Origin: CAXCDZ01 sp963981525 | GTDB taxonomy: Bacteria > Patescibacteriota > Microgenomatia > UBA1400 > UBA12108 | NCBI GenBank assembly: GCA_963981525.1 | Contig: CAXCDZ010000020.1 | Span: 1 to 13,067, forward strand | DNA length: 13,067 bases | Direction: 5' to 3' | In this document: piece by piece, positions 1 through 6,686 of the stretch | How positions within the stretch are numbered: position 1 is the stretch's first letter | Layout of the letters: each line of letters starts with the position of its first letter | Notes under the pieces: generated by a model | Database searches by the model: none | The model's input: only the letters and a program-made list of their open reading frames with translations | What the model was told of the DNA's origin: nothing | Position numbers and translations under genes: made by a program

Positions 1-5
1 GAGAG

Positions 6-3000
6 TCATTGTTGACTCGCCACTTTAATAATACACCAGTTAACGGAGATGTCAGTAGCGGCAGGACTGTCGACCGCGACAGTGAAGCTGCGGGTGCACG
101 GAGTGAGAACGACCGAGACATCGGGGGGAGGGGGTGGGCAAGTTTCTTTGGCCTTCACGAATACTACCTTGTTGTCGGTGTTGGTAGTGGGGGTCAGGTA
201 GACCAGGGTGTTGTCACTGACGTATTCGCTCTCGATAATGAGTTCTGTGTTGGGGGAGACTAGAGTAGCCTCACCTGCTGTGGCGTTGCTGGTGCTACTG
301 ATTCCTAATGCCTGGGCGAGAGCGGAGGTGCTGGCGGATTCTGTGGCATCGGAGGGTGCGGCGATTGTGATGAGTCTTGTGGAGAGATCGCGGAAAGAGG
401 CTGAGCCGGAGGCGTCGATGGTGGCGACTGCCTCACCTGATTCGTTGTAGACGGCGAGTAATTGACCAAGTTGGCTAGAAGGGGTGGCTGGTGGAGTGCC
501 GAGTTCTAGTGAGCCAAGTTGAGCTGATTGTGCGAGAATCTTGCCAGATACTGTGAGATCTCCGTTGATTGCGACCTGACCACTGGAATCGACAATAAGA
601 GTGTTGTTGGCAAGATTAACAAGACCGCCAGTTGGTTGGAGAGCTAGGGTGTTAGATTTGCTGGTAATGGAGTCGGTGTAGAAGTAGCCAGTGATATCGA
701 GGTTGGTGATAACGGCTTGTCCGATGACGGCGAGGTAGTCGTTGATAAAGACCATGTCGGCGTCAAGGGAGGCGAGAGTGGCGGAGTCGGTCCCAGTTGA
801 GTAGTTCTCTTCGTTCTCACTCAACGGGATAGAGCTTGCTGAGAAGGTGGCTTCGGGTGGGGTAGAGATGTCTTGGGCGGTAGTATCAGTTAAATCAGCG
901 AGGCGAGCTTTGATACGGTCGGTGATGGTTTCCAAGTCGTCGTCGGATAGTTCGGTGGTGGAGCCAGCAGAAAGGGAGGCGATTTTGGCATCAAGCCCTT
1001 CTATAGAGTTGGCGGTAATTGAGTTTGCGATGATGTTGTTAGCTCTAAGTGTATCGACATCTAATTCTTCTAATCGTGCAATGCGAGCACTGATGGAGCT
1101 CGCCTGGATCTCACCATCGATGGTGAGGGTGGGGAGGGAGGGATCTCCAGGTGTGATAATGGTGTTGGCGGCAATGATGAGAGGCTGGGTTGAGTCGAGA
1201 GGGGAGATGAGATTGGTCTCTAGGGAGGTGATCTGAGCTATGGTGGTGGTGATGGAGTGGAATATCTCGGCAAAGGGATTGGTGGTGGGAGCTTCTGGGG
1301 GCTGAGAGCTAGTGTCCCAGTTCGTCTGGCCTTCGAGAATGAAACCAAGAGCATCACTACCATCTCTAGTATTGGCCCAGGTTTCTGCGTCAAATCTAGG
1401 GGCAGTTAGGCGGTATGAGATGGTGGACGGGGCGGATGAGTAGATCTGAATGAGACCAGATTCTGGGACTAGTTCGTACCAGGTGCGAGTGTTGGAGTTG
1501 GCAGAGAGGAGGACAACTAGTTCATCGAACTGTTCGTGCAGATTGGTGACTTCGCGGAAGAGCCATAGGTCTGATCCTTGAGGAGCCGAGGCGAGATCGA
1601 TGGCTGCGCGATAGCCATATCCTGGAATGTGCTCTGTAGTCTGGACTGATCCTGTGGTCTCTTCTTTTACCCCTGTCATACCTGAGAGGTATGTGGCGAA
1701 TTTGTCACCGTTAATAGTGTAGGGGGGGTCGATGGTGCCAGCGTCGAGTTTGCCTGTACCTGAGCTACCAATCACTACTGTGCCAGTGCCTGCGTCGATT
1801 GTGATGTTGCCGTTGGTGCCGTTGCTGGTGATGCTAAAGGCGCCATTACTAATCATGTTGCCGTCGACGATGAGGGAGGTTCCGGTTGCGGCGGGGTCTA
1901 GGTAGTAGGTGGCGGAGGCGGTGTCAACGAAGCGCTGGGCACCTACGTCTCCAACTACTTCTAGTTCTTCGCCAGGTGCGGTGGTGCCGATGCCGACGTT
2001 GCCACCAGCATTGAAGATGACGTCTCCGCCAGTGATGCCAGGGAACTTGACTAGAGCAGAGCTAGTGGCAGTGCTGCCAATCAGGACGTCCCAGGTATTA
2101 TTGAGTTGGGAGATGGCACCTGTATTTTCTTGCCACATGCCAGCTGCTCCTCCCCCACCAATGTTACCCCAGGCACCTCCACTGTTTTTGTATTGGATCG
2201 TGCCTGAGTTGTCACGGAAGCCGTAACCAGACGTACCCTCGGTAGCTCCCCAGTTGATGTAGGAATCGGCGAGTAAACCAATGTTACCTGAGTTGTGGAT
2301 GGTCATGGCAGTTGTGAGTCCCGTATCACCTCCAACACTGGTGCGGAAGGTGAATTCGTTTCCGTTGAGAGCATTGATTGAGCTCGGGGAGAGACCATCA
2401 AAGCTAAGTACCCCTGAGACGCTGGCATCACCTGCGACTGAGAGGTCAAGAAGGTTGCCTAGTGAGTCACCAGCGAGAGAGATAAAGTTGCTGGCCGCGT
2501 TGATGGTGATGTCGCCACTATCGTTACTAATGGTACTGGTGGAGCCACCGATCTCGAGCTTGCTACTGGGATCCTGGACGCCGATACCGACGTTGCCGTC
2601 ACTTGCTACAACGAAGCGAGTCTCGCCGGAGCTACTGGCGGCAAAGATGTCACCTGTGCCTGATTGGTCGACGATAAGTGAAGCCATGCTGGTGTTGCCA
2701 CTAATACTGGCAGTGGGGATGGTACCGAGGGTTGATCTTATGTCGAGAGTGGCAAGAGGGGAGCCAGTGCCGATCCCGATTCTGCTAGTTGAGCCATTGA
2801 GGAAAAGTAGGTTGCTATTAATGTTCCAAGTATTACTCCCGAGTGTGGTGGCGAGCTCTGAGCCGGCGAAGGTGAAGTCAATGTCATTGTCGTTGCCGAA
2901 GGTGAGTGGGGCGGAATCTGCGAGGTATAGTCCTGCGATCTTGTTGGCACCCGCTGAGGCGGAGTTGCCGAGAGTCTCCCCGGAAGTGGGGTAGACATAG

Positions 3001-6000
3001 GTGCCTCCATCGGTGAAGAGGCCGCCTCCCAAGGTGGAGAAGTCAGTGACACAGTTGGTCTCGCCATCACCTGTGCAGAACTTGGTGGCTTCGACTGTGC
3101 CGTCGGAGACGGCGGTACCGAAGGTTGAGATGCCAGAGCTGACGTAGAGATCGTTGACGATAGAGACGGCAGCACTAGCAGCGCTAGTGAGGGTGAGATT
3201 GCCCCCGACATCTTCGATAGTGTGGGCGACACTGTCAATCATGCTGATGATACCTGAGCTATTGATGTCAAAGGTTGAGAAGTCGATGAGTGATCCTGCT
3301 CCACCGGTGAGGGAGAGAAGGCCAGTTGCGGTAACTACCGTGTCGTCGGCTGAGGTGAGGGTAACGTCACCATTGGATGCACCTGCGGCGTTGAGAATGA
3401 TGCCGCCATCAGCAGTGTTGATGTTGATTGCGTCACCTGCGACTGTGCCAGAGGCTGTGAGGTCGATCTGGTTGGCAGCGGCCTCGTTGGCGTTGATGTT
3501 GACACTGGCGGCATCGGCACTTAGCGTGAGGTCGCCGGCTGTGGTGTTCCAGGTACTAGCGGCGTTGCCGGTGATGTTGAGGGCGGTAGCGTCGGCTGAT
3601 CTAATAGTGGGGGTACCACTGTTGATATTGGTAAAGGCGATCTTTGCACTACTGGTTGCGGTACCACCGATGAGAAGATCCCAGGTGGAGTTGTTGGGAG
3701 AGATGGCTCCTAAGGATTCTTGCCAGGATCCGGCTGCGCCTCCACCACCACAACTTTGCCACTCAAAGTCACCAGTTGTTACCTCATAGGTCAGACACTC
3801 TTCGTCACTCGCAGTGTCCACGGCTTTGAGGTGAGACTCCAAAATTTTGTCAGCACCAATTACGGTTGCACCACTACCATTGATTGTGATGTCGCCAGTT
3901 ACGGTAGTGGGGTTATAGCTGGTCCCATCTGCAATCAGGAGCATGCCAGCGGTGTTGGTGGTCATGAAGAGGTCATCACCGGTGATTGTGAGGTCGCCTG
4001 AGACTGTGGTCATGGGGGAGGTGAGAGCGAGAGTACCATCAGTGTCATTGTCGATCTTTTCGCCGTTGGCAAAGGTGATGTCACCACCTGCGCCGGTGTT
4101 AAAGGTGAGTCCTGTTGTTCCTTGAACTACTAGATTGCCAGTGAAAGTGCCGGTACCTGTCGTATAGGTCTGAGTATTGTTACCAAAGCCAATCGTGGTA
4201 TCGGTACCGGCTGAAGCGTCATATGTCCAGGTGATCCCGGCTCCAGCGCCAAAGGTGGTGGTACCAATCTCGGTGGTGTCAAGGTTGAGAGTGATAGTGT
4301 CAGTGGTACTATCTATAGTATCGATTCCGTTGGTGCCTCCCAGGATGGAGAGAGTGTTGCTGTCGGTGATGGCCTGGCCTCCACCTGTGTCACCAGCTGC
4401 GGTGAAGCTGGTTATACCGCCAGCACCACAACTTTGCCACTCAAAGTCACCAGTTGTTACCTCATAGGTCAGACACTCTTCGTCACTCGCAGTGTCCACG
4501 GCTTTGAGGTGAGACTCCAAAATTTTGTCAGCACCAATTACGGTTGCACCACTACCATTGATTGTGATATCGCCACTAATGGCCGTGGGGTTATAGTTGG
4601 TGCCGTCAGCTACTAGCAACATTCCGGCTGTGTTGGTGGTCATGAAGAGGTCATCACCGGTGATTGTGAGGTCGCCTGCGAGAGTAGTGTCGCCGTCGTC
4701 GGCTACCGAGAATTTGCTGGTGGGGGATGAGCCGGAGAGGAGGTCGAGGAGTAGATATCCAGTATTGCTGTTGGCTACCGTGCCGGTGAGCAAGGAGCCT
4801 GTGGTGAGCTGGGCGTTAGTAACGTTAAAGAAGTTGGTGGAGGTGGTGTTGCCGGTGACGTTGACCTGGCCTGTGCCGTCGGGGGCGATAGAGATGTTGC
4901 CAGAGCTACCTGTCGTGGTGGTGAGGGAGAGAGCGGGGGCGCTGATAGCGAAGGTGCCGCTTACTGCGGTCATGCGAGGAGACTGCTCACCGATGATGAT
5001 CTCGCCGTAGCTGTTCATGGGTACTATGGAGTTAGCGATAGCTGACATGGTGGAGCTGAGGGGGATGCCCTGTAAGGTCTCGGAGTTGAGTGCGTAGGCG
5101 ACGGTGGCGATCTGTTGGCGGGGAGTGAGAGTCTCTGCTCCGACTGTGACTTCGAGCCAGACATCTGCGTTCTCGGAGAAGACGTCGGAGCCGATCCCTG
5201 ATCCGCAACTTGAGCCGATCTGGGTAGAGAAGACGCCATCAGTGTCGGGCGTGATGGCGCAGGTGCCGGTACTATATAGCTCTGATCCGACTGTGGAGGC
5301 GTCGAAGAGTTTGAAGACTAGATTGGTGCTACTAGTAATGGGGGTACCACCACTATCTTCTAGGCGACCCTGGAAGGAGAGCTGCCTGTTGGGACCTACT
5401 GGAGTTGAAGGGTAGGCTTGGGATAATAGTACCTGGTCACGGGAGAAGGCTTGAAAGCCAAAGTACCCGAGTGAGAGGATAAGGAGAGTGATGAGACCGA
5501 GGGAGAGGTAAGATTTGAAATGAAAACCCTTTAGGGACGCACCCTCCAGCTTTGCTGTCCCGACTTGGCCTTTGGCCAGGTCTCCTGTTAGGGAGCGTCC
5601 CTTAAAACCCAAGGACAGTCCTTTTAGCTTCTTATCGGGTGTAAGATCTGAACCATAGCTATCAAGATACCAAGCTTGGAATCGATTGATGGAGGCCTGT
5701 TTGCGGGTGCGTGTGGAAGCTGGGTAGTCAGTTGAATTGGCTAGATATTTCAGATACTTATTGATGTTCTTTTGGGTTAGCAGTTCCTTACCTGTTCTGC
5801 TAACCCCTTGATCATGTACCCATGTGATATAGCGAGAAATATCTGACTTATAAGACTTAATCGTGCTAGGGGATAGGTGTTGTAGTGTGAGGTAGTTAGT
5901 AAAGTGTTTGATATACTTCCAGTGAGCCGGCGTGTCGGCGTGTCGGTGTGTCGGTGTGTCGGTGTGTCGGCGTGTCGGTGAAAGAGATGAGGTGGGGTTA

Positions 6001-6293
6001 CCCAGGTTATACATCGAGTTGATAATTTTGCCGAGCTGACGTAGTGAGGCGGTGGTCCTACGCATCATCGAGGGGGAGATCTCCTGTTTCTTAAGATACT
6101 CGAGGTAATTGTGGTAGATTTTGGGGTCTGAGAGCTTGGAGGGAGTGAGCTTACTCTTGGGTAGCCAAGAGAGGAATCTCTTGATGTCTGCCAGGTAGAG
6201 CTTGCGGGAGGTGAGGGAGAGCTTTTGGCTGATCAAGGCGATCTTGCAGTGGGAGAGGAGAGTGGTTATGGAGTTGGTGGGCAGTGTGGTCAT
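6..6293 (-). CDS. Giant membrane-anchored surface protein: two recombinase-type SAM-like domains, TM helix, tail-fibre-like ectodomain
   Basis: This 2095-residue protein probably forms a long surface fibre or adhesin. Residues about 7-96 and 124-213 each resemble the helical core-binding (SAM-like) domain of tyrosine recombinases, but no catalytic domain with its Arg/His/Tyr residues follows. A His/Thr/Pro/Asp-rich linker (105-122) joins the two. A Gly/Lys-rich stretch (224-256) precedes one strong membrane helix at about 261-282. Outside, residues about 302-405 match the FQGRL...PRQ...YAL module often seen at the start of tail-fibre-like surface proteins. Then come beta-rich Thr/Ser/Gly repeats, two near-identical modules (539-624 and 765-850), two W-Q-E modules, and three GIGxxxP motifs (about 1170, 1234, 1433). 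A distinct domain begins near 1521 (DPPYTINGDKFATY), and a coiled-coil-like stretch and a Cys/Pro-rich tail end the protein. Topology (N-terminus inside) is inferred. The ATG lies about 30 bases below a plausible promoter and has no Shine-Dalgarno sequence. The stop is 5 bases from the window edge. Confidence 0.85.
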   Translation of the reverse strand: MTTLPTNSITTLLSHCKIALISQKLSLTSRKLYLADIKRFLSWLPKSKLTPSKLSDPKIYHNYLEYLKKQEISPSMMRRTTASLRQLGKIINSMYNLGNPTSSLSPTRRHTDTPTHRHADTPAHWKYIKHFTNYLTLQHLSPSTIKSYKSDISRYITWVHDQGVSRTGKELLTQKNINKYLKYLANSTDYPASTRTRKQASINRFQAWYLDSYGSDLTPDKKLKGLSLGFKGRSLTGDLAKGQVGTAKLEGASLKGFHFKSYLSLGLITLLILSLGYFGFQAFSRDQVLLSQAYPSTPVGPNRQLSFQGRLEDSGGTPITSSTNLVFKLFDASTVGSELYSTGTCAITPDTDGVFSTQIGSSCGSGIGSDVFSENADVWLEVTVGAETLTPRQQIATVAYALNSETLQGIPLSSTMSAIANSIVPMNSYGEIIIGEQSPRMTAVSGTFAISAPALSLTTTTGSSGNISIAPDGTGQVNVTGNTTSTNFFNVTNAQLTTGSLLTGTVANSNTGYLLLDLLSGSSPTSKFSVADDGDTTLAGDLTITGDDLFMTTNTAGMLLVADGTNYNPTAISGDITINGSGATVIGADKILESHLKAVDTASDEECLTYEVTTGDFEWQSCGAGGITSFTAAGDTGGGQAITDSNTLSILGGTNGIDTIDSTTDTITLNLDTTEIGTTTFGAGAGITWTYDASAGTDTTIGFGNNTQTYTTGTGTFTGNLVVQGTTGLTFNTGAGGDITFANGEKIDNDTDGTLALTSPMTTVSGDLTITGDDLFMTTNTAGMLLIADGTSYNPTTVTGDITINGSGATVIGADKILESHLKAVDTASDEECLTYEVTTGDFEWQSCGGGGAAGSWQESLGAISPNNSTWDLLIGGTATSSAKIAFTNINSGTPTIRSADATALNITGNAASTWNTTAGDLTLSADAASVNINANEAAANQIDLTASGTVAGDAININTADGGIILNAAGASNGDVTLTSADDTVVTATGLLSLTGGAGSLIDFSTFDINSSGIISMIDSVAHTIEDVGGNLTLTSAASAAVSIVNDLYVSSGISTFGTAVSDGTVEATKFCTGDGETNCVTDFSTLGGGLFTDGGTYVYPTSGETLGNSASAGANKIAGLYLADSAPLTFGNDNDIDFTFAGSELATTLGSNTWNINSNLLFLNGSTSRIGIGTGSPLATLDIRSTLGTIPTASISGNTSMASLIVDQSGTGDIFAASSSGETRFVVASDGNVGIGVQDPSSKLEIGGSTSTISNDSGDITINAASNFISLAGDSLGNLLDLSVAGDASVSGVLSFDGLSPSSINALNGNEFTFRTSVGGDTGLTTAMTIHNSGNIGLLADSYINWGATEGTSGYGFRDNSGTIQYKNSGGAWGNIGGGGAAGMWQENTGAISQLNNTWDVLIGSTATSSALVKFPGITGGDVIFNAGGNVGIGTTAPGEELEVVGDVGAQRFVDTASATYYLDPAATGTSLIVDGNMISNGAFSITSNGTNGNITIDAGTGTVVIGSSGTGKLDAGTIDPPYTINGDKFATYLSGMTGVKEETTGSVQTTEHIPGYGYRAAIDLASAPQGSDLWLFREVTNLHEQFDELVVLLSANSNTRTWYELVPESGLIQIYSSAPSTISYRLTAPRFDAETWANTRDGSDALGFILEGQTNWDTSSQPPEAPTTNPFAEIFHSITTTIAQITSLETNLISPLDSTQPLIIAANTIITPGDPSLPTLTIDGEIQASSISARIARLEELDVDTLRANNIIANSITANSIEGLDAKIASLSAGSTTELSDDDLETITDRIKARLADLTDTTAQDISTPPEATFSASSIPLSENEENYSTGTDSATLASLDADMVFINDYLAVIGQAVITNLDITGYFYTDSITSKSNTLALQPTGGLVNLANNTLIVDSSGQVAINGDLTVSGKILAQSAQLGSLELGTPPATPSSQLGQLLAVYNESGEAVATIDASGSASFRDLSTRLITIAAPSDATESASTSALAQALGISSTSNATAGEATLVSPNTELIIESEYVSDNTLVYLTPTTNTDNKVVFVKAKETCPPPPPDVSVVLTPCTRSFTVAVDSPAATDISVNWCIIKVASQQ
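3746..4000. repeat. In-frame direct repeat, copy 1 of 2, inside the giant surface gene
   Basis: This segment aligns without gaps to 4424-4678 at an offset of 678 bases (226 codons). The first 145 bases (3746-3890) are identical to 4424-4568. A diverged middle is followed by a second identical block at 3953-4000. It encodes residues 765-850, a module running from GDLTITGDDLF to DFEWQSCG. Near-perfect DNA identity, not only protein similarity, suggests recent duplication or gene conversion. Confidence 0.95.
4424..4678. repeat. In-frame direct repeat, copy 2 of 2, inside the giant surface gene
   Basis: Partner of the copy at 3746-4000. It encodes residues 539-624. The differences cluster at 4569-4630, where the protein changes from YNPTTVTG in the other copy to YNPTAISG here. 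Homologous recombination between the two copies would delete or add exactly 226 codons without shifting the frame. Confidence 0.95.
5527..5623. other. Cluster of short palindromes encoding the juxtamembrane linker
   Basis: Four small inverted repeats lie side by side: ccct-tt-aggg at 5527-5536, tggcc-ttt-ggcca at 5566-5578, aggga-gcg-tccct at 5590-5602 and aaggac-a-gtcctt at 5611-5623. In addition agggacgc (5533-5540) is the exact reverse complement of gcgtccct (5595-5602). The stretch encodes residues 224-256 of the giant protein, a Gly/Lys/Leu-rich segment between the second SAM-like domain and the membrane helix. It looks like an inserted palindromic element that was kept in frame; that origin is inference. 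Confidence 0.6.
5774..5806. repeat. Perfect 10-bp inverted repeat inside the second SAM-like domain
   Basis: gggttagcag (5774-5783) and ctgctaaccc (5797-5806) are exact reverse complements separated by 13 bases. The sequence encodes residues 163-174 of the giant protein. It could be a hairpin in the mRNA or a protein-binding site, or chance. No function can be assigned. Confidence 0.6.
5928..5980. repeat. 8-bp tandem repeat (CGGYGTGT, six copies plus 5 bases) in coding sequence
   Basis: Units start at 5928, 5936, 5944, 5952, 5960 and 5968, with a partial unit at 5976-5980. Position four of the unit is c or t. Three units (24 bp) give an 8-residue protein period, seen as RRHTDTPT then HRHADTPA at residues 105-122, the linker between the two SAM-like domains of the giant protein. 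Eight is not a multiple of three, so gain or loss of one unit would shift the frame near residue 110 and abolish the rest of the protein. Confidence 0.9.
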
Positions 6294-6302
6294 ATACTTC
6301 GG

Positions 6303-6315
6303 TGTACTCAGTACA
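6303..6315. promoter_or_regulatory. Short palindrome in the leader of the giant surface gene
   Basis: tgtact-c-agtaca is a perfect 6-bp inverted repeat around one central base, 10 bases upstream of the ATG at 6293. It lies between the predicted promoter and the start. It could be an operator half-site pair or a small mRNA hairpin; chance occurrence cannot be excluded. Confidence 0.35.
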
Positions 6316-6324
6316 GGTCTGGTA

Positions 6325-6354
6325 GTTATACTTTGTTATACGGTCTTATACCAA
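6325..6354 (-). promoter_or_regulatory. Predicted sigma-70-type promoter of the giant surface gene
   Basis: On the minus strand there is a TTGGTA -35 box at 6349-6354, an 18-base spacer and a TATAAC -10 box at 6325-6330. This predicts a transcript start near 6318 and a leader of about 25 bases. The TATAA core recurs at 6335-6340 and 6345-6350, exactly 10 bp apart, so the -10 could be any of the three. Boxes were read by eye. Confidence 0.45.
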
Positions 6355-6404
6355 TATAATGAAGAGTTGTATGAGTTGTCAATAGCCTGGTTGTAGATAT
6401 ATTA

Positions 6405-6420
6405 CCGCAATGCTATGCGG
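6405..6420. other. Small hairpin in the intergenic region
   Basis: ccgca (6405-6409) and tgcgg (6416-6420) form a perfect 5-bp stem with a 6-base loop. On the minus strand it is followed by TAATATAT rather than a U-run. It could weakly terminate transcripts coming from the gene at 6687-8009, but it is not a classic terminator. Confidence 0.3.
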
Positions 6421-6428
6421 AGATGTTT

Positions 6429-6656
6429 TCATGCGCTAACACTGTCTGGTTTTTCACTTTTGGGTTGTTGAGAGAGAAATATTGAGTTTTTATCTATATA
6501 TGCGCGCCCGCGCATACTGGGGTTCCATTCTTTTGCTCCTCCAAAAGAACCGAACCGAAGAAGATGTTTCTTAACGTTTGCGGCTTGCGGGACCTTGGGC
6601 GGCTCTGACTCGTGAATTAGGATTGCTAGGTGACTGAAGCACTGATCTACTGACAA
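6429..6656 (-). CDS. Doubtful 75-codon ORF, possibly a non-coding structured element
   Basis: An ATG-started frame of 75 codons lies between the two large surface genes. The product (beginning MSVDQCFSHLAIL, ending SEKPDSVSA) has no signal peptide, membrane helix or motif I can assign. Against it being a gene: no Shine-Dalgarno sequence, no clear promoter, an 8-bp tandem repeat directly upstream, and two good hairpins inside. I recall similar short sequences scattered in CPR genomes, but this is unverified. The DNA may be a dispersed structured repeat or RNA that happens to stay open. Confidence 0.25.
   Translation of the reverse strand: MSVDQCFSHLAILIHESEPPKVPQAANVKKHLLRFGSFGGAKEWNPSMRGRAYIDKNSIFLSQQPKSEKPDSVSA
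6499..6556. other. Adjacent strong hairpins (possible structured RNA or mobile repeat)
   Basis: Hairpin one is tatgcgcg-cc-cgcgcata (6499-6516), eight perfect pairs. Hairpin two has ttcttttg (6528-6535) pairing with caaaagaa (6542-6549) around a 6-base loop, extended after a 2x2 internal loop by ggttc (6521-6525) with gaacc (6552-6556). Two stems only four bases apart are more structure than I expect by chance in a protein-coding stretch. Neither is followed by a T-run on either strand, so intrinsic termination is not well supported. Confidence 0.5.
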
Positions 6657-6660
6657 ACTG

Positions 6661-6684
6661 ATATGCCGATATGCCGATATGCTG
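6661..6684. repeat. 8-bp tandem repeat (ATATGCCG, three copies)
   Basis: Units lie at 6661-6668, 6669-6676 and 6677-6684 (the last has one change, atatgctg). The array ends two bases before the stop codon of the gene at 6687-8009. It has the same 8-bp period as the coding array at 5928-5980 but a different unit sequence. Confidence 0.85.
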
Positions 6685-6686
6685 AA

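Noticed and set aside
2281..2994. Plus-strand 237-codon ORF and other plus-strand frames within 9-5415
   Set aside because: They lie antisense to the giant surface gene, have low-complexity Ser/Pro/Val composition and no start signals, so they are shadows of the minus-strand coding bias.
2738..3238. Minus-strand 166-codon ORF in a second frame of the giant gene
   Set aside because: Ser/Pro/Thr-rich out-of-frame reading of repetitive DNA; the 2095-residue frame is uninterrupted across it.
3746..4678. Insertion sequence or transposon ends
   Set aside because: The repeats are direct, in frame, and the sequence between them continues the same surface protein with no transposase.
5774..5806. Phage attachment site or recombination core
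   Set aside because: Only a 10-bp inverted repeat with a 13-base spacer inside a coding domain; no active recombinase or second site is in the window.
5928..5980. CRISPR array
   Set aside because: Units are 8 bp with no spacers and lie inside a coding sequence.
5640..6293. A functional tyrosine recombinase or integrase gene
   Set aside because: Only core-binding-like domains are present; a membrane helix follows and no catalytic domain exists.
6499..6556. Classic rho-independent terminator
   Set aside because: The stems are strong but no T-run follows on either strand.
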